A stretch of 5,984 nucleotides of DNA from JAFDVL01 sp043719385 (GTDB lineage Bacteria > Acidobacteriota > Blastocatellia > RBC074). Of this stretch, positions 1 through 5,984 are shown piece after piece. Positions within the stretch are counted from its first letter, which is position 1. The number at the start of each line of letters is the position of its first letter. The translations under genes and the position numbers were made by a program. Below the pieces are notes generated by a model. That model was given only the letters and a program-made list of their open reading frames with translations, made no database searches and was not told where the DNA came from. The stretch is from NCBI GenBank assembly GCA_043719385.1, contig JAYSTY010000392.1:1-5984 (forward strand), written 5' to 3'.

Positions 1-1641
1 TTCTTGTGCGCGAGCCTCCTGGCTGGCGGCTTCTTCTTGTTTGATTTCGTTCATAACTTTCTTTTTATCCAATCGTGGGAAAACTCCTTCAATTTCTCCG
101 ATACGTGTGCCGGATTTGAGCGGCTTCAGCGCGTTTGGCGCAATGTCTGCGACGTTGCCCGCTTCGCCAAGCTGTTGCCAAATGGATTGCGTAGCGGTTG
201 GCAAGACGGGCGCGAGCAAGACTGTAAAATTTCGCAATGCGTCCACCGAAGTATTCAGCACGAGTGCTAATTCGGCGCGTCGGGTTTCGTCTTTGGCGAT
301 GTCCCAGGGTTTGGCGTCGGAGATAAATTTGTCTACAACAGCGATGGCTTGCCACACACATTCAAGGCCGCGTGAAAAATTGTATTCGTCAAATTCGCGG
401 TCGAATTGTTCGATAGCGGTCGCCACAGCGGATTTGACTTCGGCGGCACGTGCGACTAATTCAGGGGGGATTGGGCTGGCAGCCCGATCTGCGTTGGGGA
501 TTTCGCCGTCGAAATAATTGCGAATCATCGTCAATGTGCGATTCGACAAATTGCCTAACCCACTTGCCAAATCCGCTGTGACGCGATCCAGTAACGCTTC
601 ATACGTGAAATCTCCATCCTGTCCAAACGCCATTTCGCGCAGGCAGAAATAGCGCACGGCATCCGGCTGAAAATGTTTCGCCAGCACGCCTAAATCGATC
701 ACATTACCTGTGGTCTTAGACATCTTGCGTCCACCCGACAACCACATTCCATGCGCAAAGCAGGTGTGCGCAGGTTCAATGCCCGCAGCCAGCAAAAATG
801 CAGGCCAATACACGGTGTGTTGGCGCAAAATATCTTTGCCAACTAATTGCAAATTCGCAGGCCAATATTTTTTGTACTCGGTCTCGTCGCCCCGCTCTTC
901 ATTACCGAAGCCCATCGCCGTGATGTAATTTGATAACGCATCGAACCACACGTACATCGTATGGTCAGGATCATCAGGAACAGGAATTCCCCATTTCACC
1001 GAAGTCCGGCTGACGGATAGATCTTTGAGACCACCGCTGACAAAGCTGATGACTTCGTTGCGGCGAACGTCGGGACGAATGAAGTTGGGATTTTTTTCGT
1101 AGTATTCGAGCAGCTTATCCTGAAATTCTGACAGCTTGAAAAAATAGCTTTCTTCTTTCGTAATGAAATCCAACGGCGTGACTGTGTGCGTAGGGCAAAC
1201 CAGGACACCTGCATCATTTTTTACAGCTTCACTCTCGTTATAAAATTCGTTACAGCTTCCGCAATACCAGCCTTCGTAACTGCCCTTGTAAATGTGTCCG
1301 TTGTCACGCACGCGTCGCCACAATTCGGCTGCGCCCTGTTTGTGATAATCGTCGGTCGTGCGAATCCAGTGATTATTGCTGAAATTGTAATCAGCAAAAG
1401 CGGTTTGGAATTCGCCGACGATTTTGTCTACGTGCTGTTTGATGGGCAGGTTGGTTTTCTCTGCGGCGCGTTCGATGTTGATACCGTGTTCGTCTGTGCC
1501 CGTCAGGAAATATGTATCAAATCCGCGCTGACGTTTGTAGCGTGCGACAGTATCGGCAATGATCGTCGTGTACAGATGCCCCAAATGCGGGTGCGAATTG
1601 ACGTAATAAATTGGCGTTGTAACGTAAAAAGTCTTGCTCAT
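1..1641 (-). CDS. metG: Methionyl-tRNA synthetase (MetRS), N-terminal 547 codons, 3' end beyond left edge
   Basis: Class I aminoacyl-tRNA synthetase that charges tRNA-Met with methionine in the cytoplasm, using ATP. Seen: the frame is open from ATG at 1641 to the left edge with no stop. The first residues MSKTFYVTTPIYYVN are the classic MetRS N-terminus. The HIGH-type signature is HLGH at residues 19-22, followed by TDEHG at 49-53. A zinc knuckle is formed by C127/C130 and C149/H152, the C-x2-C...C-x2-H form of the Thermus-type enzyme. WFDAL is at 232-236 and the KMSKS loop appears as KMSKT at 306-310. The alpha-helical anticodon-binding domain follows from about 340, with KPW at 444-446. An in-frame TAG about 13 codons upstream supports this start, although no good Shine-Dalgarno is present. 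The last visible residues (about 525-547) are a charged, Ala/Glu/Gln-rich linker. Known for the family: long forms carry a C-terminal Trbp111/EMAP-like tRNA-binding domain. I infer one lies beyond the edge. The gene is divergent from the transporter gene. Confidence 0.97.
   Translation of the reverse strand, partial: MSKTFYVTTPIYYVNSHPHLGHLYTTIIADTVARYKRQRGFDTYFLTGTDEHGINIERAAEKTNLPIKQHVDKIVGEFQTAFADYNFSNNHWIRTTDDYHKQGAAELWRRVRDNGHIYKGSYEGWYCGSCNEFYNESEAVKNDAGVLVCPTHTVTPLDFITKEESYFFKLSEFQDKLLEYYEKNPNFIRPDVRRNEVISFVSGGLKDLSVSRTSVKWGIPVPDDPDHTMYVWFDALSNYITAMGFGNEERGDETEYKKYWPANLQLVGKDILRQHTVYWPAFLLAAGIEPAHTCFAHGMWLSGGRKMSKTTGNVIDLGVLAKHFQPDAVRYFCLREMAFGQDGDFTYEALLDRVTADLASGLGNLSNRTLTMIRNYFDGEIPNADRAASPIPPELVARAAEVKSAVATAIEQFDREFDEYNFSRGLECVWQAIAVVDKFISDAKPWDIAKDETRRAELALVLNTSVDALRNFTVLLAPVLPTATQSIWQQLGEAGNVADIAPNALKPLKSGTRIGEIEGVFPRLDKKKVMNEIKQEEAASQEARAQE
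469..489. repeat. Palindrome with the GGGCTGGCAGCCC core inside the metG coding region
   Basis: Arms 469-477 and 481-489 are complementary at 8 of 9 positions around a GGC loop. The single mismatch is T with G on the plus strand, C with A in the metG mRNA. The 14-mer at 473-486 is identical to 4449-4462, which lies in the gap after the GMC gene. In metG it covers codons for about residues 386-390 (R-A-A-S-P), at the start of the anticodon-binding domain in a segment that looks like a variable loop. The reading frame is kept. It may be a small repeat tolerated in coding sequence, or chance. Confidence 0.5.
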
Positions 1642-1707
1642 AATAGTCAAAGATATGGAGGCAAAATCAAAAGGCTATTCTTTCACGGTGGATTGTAAAG
1701 CTCAAGT

Positions 1708-1720
1708 CGCAAATTTTGCG
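1708..1720. repeat. Short AT-centred palindrome in the metG / transporter divergent region
   Basis: CGCAAA at 1708-1713 and TTTGCG at 1715-1720 form a perfect 6-bp inverted repeat around one base. It lies 67-79 bp upstream of the metG start and touches the outer edge of the large inverted repeat (1719-1863). The size and symmetry would suit an operator for a dimeric regulator, but no clear -35/-10 pair was found beside it. A regulatory role is conjecture. Confidence 0.25.
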
Positions 1721-1863
1721 GAAAGAAATGGAACGCGGATGACGCGGATCAGGCACATTTATGCGGATTTTTTACGAGAGAATAGATAGGTTGCTTTGTA
1801 CAAGCGATCTCTATCCGCGTTAATCCATATAAATCCGCGTCATCCGCGTTCCATTTCTTTCCG
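1719..1863. repeat. 145-bp inverted-repeat element built on GCGGAT hexamers
   Basis: Arms 1719-1749 and 1833-1863 are perfectly complementary over 31 bp and enclose 83 bp. The hexamer GCGGAT occurs at 1735, 1744 and 1763, and its complement ATCCGC at 1813, 1833 and 1842. There are therefore three copies per half, the outer two spaced exactly 9 bp apart in each arm. The interior is only loosely symmetric: GATAG at 1784-1788 faces CTATC at 1811-1815, and GCTT faces AAGC around 1793-1805. There is no open reading frame of note, and no target-site duplication is visible at the edges. The element fills most of the 254-bp gap between metG and the transporter and ends 32 bp before the transporter start. 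It is probably a dispersed, REP- or MITE-like palindromic repeat. Either transcript crossing it would form a long hairpin. Confidence 0.85.
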
Positions 1864-1895
1864 ACGAATAAAGTTTCAGGTAAATTACCAAACTT

Positions 1896-2759
1896 ATGAC
1901 AACTGCTCCTGAACGCCGCCGCGCTATTATTTTTCTCGTCATTGCTGCAATTTTATTCAGCTCTGGCGGCTTGCTTATCAAGTTAGTTGATTTGCCTGCC
2001 ATGGCGATTGCTGGCGGTCGCAGCGCGATTGCGGCGGTCATCATCCTGCTTTTTATTCGCCGCCCGAAATTCACCTGGTCAGCGACGCAAATTTTATGCG
2101 CTGTCGCCTATTGCGGCACGGTCGTGTTTTTCGTGATCGCCAACAAAATGACTACGGCGGCGAATGCGATTTTGTTGCAGTACACCGCGCCCGTTTATAT
2201 CGCGCTCTTTGGCGCCTGGTTCGTGGGCGAGCGCACAACCTTACGGGATTGGCTGACAATTGGATTAGTGCTGATCGGGATGACACTGTTTTTGCTGGAT
2301 GGTCTGAGCGCGGGAAATTGGGCGGGTAATTTATTTGCCCTGCTCAGCGCAGTTTTTTACGCTTTTCTGGCAATGTTAATCAGAAAGCAGAAAGACGCTT
2401 CGCCACTTGAATCGGTCCTGCTCGGAAATATTTTGACGGCGATTATTGGCCTGCCATTTATGATTGGTCACCTGCCCAGCCGTACCAGCATGATCAGCCT
2501 GATTTTGCTGGGAGTGTTTCAACTCGGCATTGCCTATGTGATGTTTGCGAAGGGTGCAAGGCATGTTTCAGCGCTGGAGATCGTTTTGATTTCTGTTCTT
2601 GAGCCAATTCTGAATCCCTTGTGGGTGGTTTTGACGGTGGGCGAAAAACCAACTTTTTTAGCTTTGCTTGGCGGAGTTATTGTGCTGGGAGCGGTTGTTG
2701 GGCGGGGAGTTTTGAGCAACCGTTTTCAGAATGCTAAAACTTTGGCTTATACAAAATAA
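1896..2759 (+). CDS. EamA-domain (DMT superfamily) permease, probable metabolite exporter
   Basis: Inner-membrane protein of 287 residues, the usual length for ten-helix EamA transporters of the drug/metabolite transporter superfamily, many of which export amino acids or other small metabolites. Seen: a short basic N-terminus (ERRRA at 6-10), then about ten hydrophobic segments near residues 10-29, 36-53, 65-83, 88-108, 118-136, 143-162, 172-190, 198-216, 224-247 and 254-272. The two halves are internal repeats. Each ends with the EamA hallmark: QYTAPVYIALFGAWFVGER at 95-113 in the first half, and SVLEPILNPLWVVLTVGEK at 233-251 in the second. The ATG at 1896 is preceded by only a weak Shine-Dalgarno (CAGG about 15 bases upstream). 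The gene lies alone on the plus strand, just after the 145-bp inverted repeat. Its TAA lies inside the 3' end of the convergent glycosyltransferase gene, with a 26-bp overlap. The substrate cannot be told from sequence. Confidence 0.9.
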   Translation: MTTAPERRRAIIFLVIAAILFSSGGLLIKLVDLPAMAIAGGRSAIAAVIILLFIRRPKFTWSATQILCAVAYCGTVVFFVIANKMTTAANAILLQYTAPVYIALFGAWFVGERTTLRDWLTIGLVLIGMTLFLLDGLSAGNWAGNLFALLSAVFYAFLAMLIRKQKDASPLESVLLGNILTAIIGLPFMIGHLPSRTSMISLILLGVFQLGIAYVMFAKGARHVSALEIVLISVLEPILNPLWVVLTVGEKPTFLALLGGVIVLGAVVGRGVLSNRFQNAKTLAYTK

Positions 2760-4350
2760 ATTTCGGATCGTCGTTCACCCATGCTGCCTGTAACCAATCC
2801 GGCGCGGTTTTGGAATCGCCAAGCGCTGCCAGTTCTTTACGCGATTTCAATTCACGTTTTCCGATGGCGATGTAATCAACCGGATTTTTTTCCAGCCACG
2901 ATTTCAATTCATCCAGCGATTTTACTGGCGGAAAAAATATCCAGGTTTGCTTAGCAATAAATGGCAAATGCGGTTTTCGTGCGACAATTTTTAAGCTGTG
3001 CGGAGTTGCATTCGTTGACGCAATAAATTTTGCCGCAGCAGGGATTTCGTATGGATGCTCATTGAGAAAATTGCTAAAACTGCTTTTGGCATAAACGAAT
3101 GAATTCATCCAGATCGCCAAAAAGACAATAATTGGAACCGCCATTCGCAGCTTTGTACTGAATGGAAGAAATTCTTTTTTTGTCATCCAATCAAACACCG
3201 AAAATATAAAATGCGTAGCCAGTCCCGAATAACAAACACCAATAAAAAAGAAGTAGCGCGGCTCCCAATGGTTCAATCCCATCAATAAAAAATAAGCCGT
3301 GATAAGCAGTAAAAATAAATTTACTGCTGCTGAGTTTCGCCTAATAAGCGCCAGCAAAAACCCGGCTAATCCGAGCAAGCCGACTAAAGACGAAACCAGC
3401 GAAGGGTGCAATGATTGCCAAATTATGGAAAAGAGATTGCCGAAATATTGAGTGAAGGCTTGCTTTGGATTATGCGCGATAACTTCGCCGAACGAATGAA
3501 ATTGTTCACCCATCTTGCGCGTACCGTCCTGTGTGACTTCGCCGCCGACGAGTTCGGGATAAAACAGCGTCGCCATGTTCAAATAATTTGCATTGTAAAA
3601 CGGCGATCCATTGTGCCGATAATTCGCAATAAACCACGGCATCGCAGCGAGAAAAAATACTGCTAAAAAAACAGTTGCGAGGATTAGCCGTTCGCGCCAG
3701 ACCTGCTCGAAAAAATTCAGGAATAAAATTGCGAAGACGAAACAGGCCACGAGGACTACGCCATTGTAACGCGTCAGATATGTCACGCCCGTGAAAAATC
3801 CGGCCAGAATAATTCGCGGGTATAATGAAAAATAGGCACCTGTGAAAATAACAATTGAAGTCAGAAACAACATTAGGAAAAATATATCGGTCGTCGCCTG
3901 CAAGGAAAATTCAGGAAATTCAATTCCGACCAACGTTAGCATTGTGGCTCCAACTCCCGTCCATTTTCCAAATAAGCGCTTGAATAAAACATACGCTAAC
4001 CAGACACAAATCACCGCGCTGAAAATTGAAATCCATTTGCCTGAGACAAAAACATCACCAGTAATTTTTGTAACGGACGACAACAATGCAGGATAACCAG
4101 GACCTTGAAATTCATTCGCTGGAAATTGACCCGCCGCCAGTCGCGCAGCATCCGGCGCGTAAAGATGATAGAAGTCTGTTTCCGTCGCGTAAGTTCCGAA
4201 CGGATGTTGACGAGAAAAATAAGCGAGAAAGGCGAAGTAGGCGAGGCAGATTATGCCAACAATAGTTGCAGTGAAGGGAAAAGGATAAACAGCATTGGGA
4301 GTATAAAAAGTGTATTTAGAGCCTGTCGGCCTGGGTTGTGATTCGTTCAA
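2734..4350 (-). CDS. PMT/ArnT-like (GT39-type) membrane glycosyltransferase
   Basis: Polytopic membrane protein of 538 residues resembling the PMT_2 / ArnT-like group. In that group, members use a polyprenyl-phosphate sugar to glycosylate proteins, lipid A or other envelope acceptors on the periplasmic face. Seen: a first helix near 27-46, then a loop with D59 and D67 (the ETDFYHLYAPDAARL stretch) and QGPGYPALL at 82-90. This loop is where the family keeps its catalytic acid and its proline motif. About ten more hydrophobic segments run to about 420. EPRYFFF at 363-369 matches the family's EPRY-type motif. A soluble tail of about 115 residues follows (about 421-538), probably periplasmic. The start is TTG at 4350: no in-frame ATG lies between an upstream TAG and the first helix, and AGGGAG sits 9 bases before it. 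The gene lies downstream of the GMC gene on the same strand, 114 bp away across a repeat-bearing gap, and may be co-transcribed with it. The donor and acceptor are unknown. Confidence 0.85.
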   Translation of the reverse strand: MNESQPRPTGSKYTFYTPNAVYPFPFTATIVGIICLAYFAFLAYFSRQHPFGTYATETDFYHLYAPDAARLAAGQFPANEFQGPGYPALLSSVTKITGDVFVSGKWISIFSAVICVWLAYVLFKRLFGKWTGVGATMLTLVGIEFPEFSLQATTDIFFLMLFLTSIVIFTGAYFSLYPRIILAGFFTGVTYLTRYNGVVLVACFVFAILFLNFFEQVWRERLILATVFLAVFFLAAMPWFIANYRHNGSPFYNANYLNMATLFYPELVGGEVTQDGTRKMGEQFHSFGEVIAHNPKQAFTQYFGNLFSIIWQSLHPSLVSSLVGLLGLAGFLLALIRRNSAAVNLFLLLITAYFLLMGLNHWEPRYFFFIGVCYSGLATHFIFSVFDWMTKKEFLPFSTKLRMAVPIIVFLAIWMNSFVYAKSSFSNFLNEHPYEIPAAAKFIASTNATPHSLKIVARKPHLPFIAKQTWIFFPPVKSLDELKSWLEKNPVDYIAIGKRELKSRKELAALGDSKTAPDWLQAAWVNDDPKFILYKPKF

Positions 4351-4359
4351 TTGGGGATG

Positions 4360-4365
4360 CTCCCT
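4360..4365 (-). promoter_or_regulatory. Shine-Dalgarno that decides the TTG start of the glycosyltransferase gene
   Basis: Read on the minus strand, AGGGAG lies 9 bases before TTG at 4350. No in-frame ATG occurs between the upstream in-frame TAG and the first membrane segment. GGGA of this site can pair with the TCCC that follows three bases later, giving a 4-bp hairpin that could slightly mask it. That pairing is weak and its effect is speculative. Confidence 0.7.
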
Positions 4366-4368
4366 AAC

Positions 4369-4391
4369 GTAGCGCGGGCCGCCAGCCCGCG
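4369..4391. repeat. GC-rich hairpin repeat, copy A (glycosyltransferase leader)
   Basis: Self-complementary CGCGGGC at 4373-4379 and GCCCGCG at 4385-4391 form a perfect 7-bp stem with a 5-base loop. The 23-bp unit matches the reverse complement of copy B (4446-4468) at 19 of 23 positions, so the two are inverted copies of one repeat. It lies directly before the Shine-Dalgarno of the glycosyltransferase gene, in its mRNA leader. Confidence 0.8.
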
Positions 4392-4411
4392 TTCGAGGCG
4401 TACTTAATTTC

Positions 4412-4428
4412 TAACTTTGAGTAACTTT
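4412..4428. repeat. Direct repeat TAACTTT between the two hairpin copies
   Basis: TAACTTT occurs at 4412-4418 and 4422-4428, one helical turn (10 bp) apart, in the AT-rich spacer between the hairpins. GATAAT, a -10-like hexamer on the minus strand, lies immediately next to it (rc of about 4429-4434), but no matching -35 is evident. The stretch could be a regulator site or promoter for the glycosyltransferase gene; the evidence is thin. Confidence 0.25.
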
Positions 4429-4445
4429 ATTATCGGCGCTTAGTT

Positions 4446-4468
4446 TACGGGCTGGCAGCCCGTGCTAC
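4446..4468. repeat. GC-rich hairpin repeat, copy B, overlapping the GMC gene stop codon
   Basis: ACGGGCT at 4447-4453 and AGCCCGT at 4457-4463 form a perfect 7-bp stem with a GGC loop. The outer end of the unit contains the TAG stop (4465-4467) of the minus-strand GMC oxidoreductase gene. It is an inverted copy of the unit at 4369-4391 (19 of 23 identical), and its 14-base core at 4449-4462 recurs inside metG. Downstream on the minus strand the hairpin is followed by AAAC rather than a T run, so it does not look like an intrinsic terminator for the GMC gene. Confidence 0.8.
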
Positions 4469-5984
4469 AGGTTTTTCTTCTTCATTTCGTCCATCATGTA
4501 TTCGGACGCACGCCAGCTTAAAGCCATAATTGTCAGCGTCGGATTTTTATGCGTTCCTGAGGCAAAAGCTGCTGCATCCATCACAAATAAATTTTTCACA
4601 TCCCACGATTGATTAAATTGATTCAGCACCGAAGTTTTTTTGTCGCTGCCCATGTGAACCGTTCCCATTTCGTGAATCGAATGTCCGGCGACATCGGGCG
4701 CTTTCGGCAAACGCACATCAACTGCTTTGGCGGCGGCGAAAATTTCCTCGTAGGTTTTCTTCACGTACTTGAACATATTCAAGTCGTTATCGTTCCATTT
4801 GTAATTAATTTTCAGAACAGGACTGCCCCATTTATCTTTGACGCTGTTATCAATTTCGACAAATTTATCGGCACTCGGCAACATTTCTCCGTGACACGCG
4901 AGAGACACACGAGTTCCCTGCCAGCGACGAATTTCTTTTTTGAATTCTGCGCCAAATCCCAGCGTAGTTTTCGGGTTTTTGTCCGGCTTCATGCGTTGAC
5001 GTACCGAAGGTTCGATCTGAAATCCGCGCAAAAAATCTCGCTTTTCTTCAGGACGAAAATATCCAAACCAGGGAAAAATAATATGTGATCCACCGATGCC
5101 GTCTCCGGCTTCACGGTCAGAAAAACTGAGGTCAGGCAAGTACGCCTGTGCCCCTACATCCAGATGCTCAATAAAATTTTTGCCGATTTGTCCGCTGGAA
5201 TTCGCAATGCCTGAGAGCAACAACAGGCGCGTCGTTTCAAGCGTTCCACAACCAAGCACGACAACGCGAGCCTTGATTTCTTTTGGCTCACCCGTCGCTT
5301 TATCAATGTAAGTGACTCCACTGGCTAAGCCCTTGCTGTCAACATTCACTTTGGTTGCCATCGCGTTCGGAATCAGCGTGAAGGTCTTCGGATATTTTTC
5401 GAGCAGCGGCATCACCTGACGGAAAGCGGAGTTATAAAATGACCACGTTTCGCAACCATCGTCGCATCCGGCGCAGTAATGGCACGACGCAAAGTCTTTA
5501 TCAAATAATTTCGTAATCGCAGGATTCGGGCGATACGGTTTTGTCAGCATCGCGCGGCGCACATGCATCGCACGAATGCCTAACTTCTCGCCCGCTTTTT
5601 TCAGGAAATAATCAGGACATTTCAACGCGACAGGCGGCAAAAAATTATCCGCATCAGGAAAGTCAGGATGATTTTCTTTGGCTCCGCAGACGCCCATAAA
5701 AATTTCAGCTTTGTCGTAGTACGGCGAAATATCTTTGTAAGTAATCGGCCAGTCTAAACCGCTTCCGTCGTGTGAACGCATTTTGAAATCATTCTCGTTG
5801 AAGCGATTGGCATAGCGTCCCCAGAACATCGTGCGACCACCGACATTGCGGGCGCGCATCCATTCATACGGAGTTTCTTTAGGCGAAGTAAACGGCTCAT
5901 CAGGATTCGCATTCTGCGCATACGGATTCGGACCAAACGCATATTTTTTGCGCAGTTCATCAGCCGGCGATTCGCTCTTCAAAC
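4465..5984 (-). CDS. GMC-family FAD-dependent oxidoreductase, 5' end beyond right edge
   Basis: Flavoprotein of the glucose-methanol-choline family, which oxidises alcohols or sugars. It resembles the catalytic subunits of gluconate/2-ketogluconate-type dehydrogenases more than the secreted fungal oxidases. Residue numbers run from the codon at 5982. Seen: RNVGGRTMFWGR at 45-56 (FAD-contact region of GMC_oxred_N); cysteines C167, C170, C173, C177; VVLGCGTLETTRLLLLSG at 241-258 (second GMC signature region); IGKNFIEH at 266-273; HEMGTVHMG at 437-445, giving the likely catalytic His; and NPTLTIMALSWR at 480-491, giving the partner Asn. The N-terminal dinucleotide-binding GxGxxG is absent, so roughly 50-60 residues lie off the edge. 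The TTG at 5982 is therefore an internal Leu codon, not a start. The stop TAG lies within a hairpin repeat. Cellular location and substrate are unknown. In related operons a small subunit (gluconate dehydrogenase subunit 3 type) often precedes such genes, but that region is not visible here. Confidence 0.92.
   Translation of the reverse strand, partial: LKSESPADELRKKYAFGPNPYAQNANPDEPFTSPKETPYEWMRARNVGGRTMFWGRYANRFNENDFKMRSHDGSGLDWPITYKDISPYYDKAEIFMGVCGAKENHPDFPDADNFLPPVALKCPDYFLKKAGEKLGIRAMHVRRAMLTKPYRPNPAITKLFDKDFASCHYCAGCDDGCETWSFYNSAFRQVMPLLEKYPKTFTLIPNAMATKVNVDSKGLASGVTYIDKATGEPKEIKARVVVLGCGTLETTRLLLLSGIANSSGQIGKNFIEHLDVGAQAYLPDLSFSDREAGDGIGGSHIIFPWFGYFRPEEKRDFLRGFQIEPSVRQRMKPDKNPKTTLGFGAEFKKEIRRWQGTRVSLACHGEMLPSADKFVEIDNSVKDKWGSPVLKINYKWNDNDLNMFKYVKKTYEEIFAAAKAVDVRLPKAPDVAGHSIHEMGTVHMGSDKKTSVLNQFNQSWDVKNLFVMDAAAFASGTHKNPTLTIMALSWRASEYMMDEMKKKNL

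Noticed and set aside
1640..1668. metG promoter with TTGATT and TATTAT on the minus strand
   Set aside because: The -10-like TATTAT overlaps the start codon, so transcription would begin inside the gene. The spacing is also 19 bp.
1186..1698. A 170-codon open frame on the plus strand, opposite metG
   Set aside because: It is antisense to strongly recognised MetRS motifs and has no recognisable protein features or ribosome binding site. Similar antisense frames at 41-517 and 4609-5088 were rejected for the same reason.
1733..1848. CRISPR array, suggested by the six GCGGAT copies
   Set aside because: The units are only 6-9 bp, in opposite orientations and without uniform spacers.
1719..1863. 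Classical MITE or insertion sequence remnant
   Set aside because: No transposase fragment and no target-site duplication can be seen at the borders, so only a palindromic repeat is claimed.
4446..4468. Rho-independent terminator of the GMC gene
   Set aside because: On the minus strand the hairpin is followed by AAACTAAG, not a T run. The T-rich stretch at 4472-4480 lies on the other side and is GMC coding sequence (Lys codons).
5980..5982. TTG as the start codon of the GMC oxidoreductase
   Set aside because: The FAD-binding N-terminus with GxGxxG is missing from this start and the frame stays open to the edge, so this is an internal Leu codon.

Overview
The window reads as an ordinary stretch of chromosome from a Gram-negative-like environmental bacterium. 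It carries four protein genes, two of them cut by the window edges, and three sets of short palindromic repeats. No tRNA, rRNA, CRISPR array, transposase, phage gene or toxin-antitoxin pair was seen. The Thermus-type methionyl-tRNA synthetase, the FAD-dependent GMC oxidoreductase and the GCGGAT and GGGCTGGCAGCCC palindromes remind me of Acidobacteriota (Blastocatellia-like) genomes. That placement is a low-confidence impression, not a demonstration.

Layout. Positions 1-1641 (minus) hold the first 547 codons of metG, whose 3' end lies beyond the left edge. Positions 1642-1895 are a divergent intergenic region dominated by a 145-bp inverted-repeat element (perfect 31-bp arms at 1719-1749 and 1833-1863). 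Positions 1896-2759 (plus) encode a ten-helix EamA/DMT-family transporter. It converges on and overlaps by 26 bp a minus-strand gene at 2734-4350 for a multi-spanning PMT/ArnT-like (GT39-type) membrane glycosyltransferase that starts with TTG. Positions 4351-4464 are a short gap holding two related GC-rich hairpins in mutually inverted orientation; the second overlaps the stop codon of the next gene. Positions 4465-5984 (minus) encode the C-terminal 506 codons of a GMC oxidoreductase, with its FAD-binding N-terminus off the right edge.

The genes do not form an obvious pathway: a housekeeping aminoacyl-tRNA synthetase, a metabolite exporter of unknown substrate, an envelope sugar transferase and a sugar/alcohol dehydrogenase-like flavoprotein. 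Only the GMC gene and the glycosyltransferase share strand and order, so they may be co-transcribed across the repeat-bearing gap. I found no convincing undescribed system. The observations most worth a second look are the repeat families, including a copy of one palindrome core inside metG, and a four-cysteine cluster in the GMC protein that may bind an iron-sulfur cluster.
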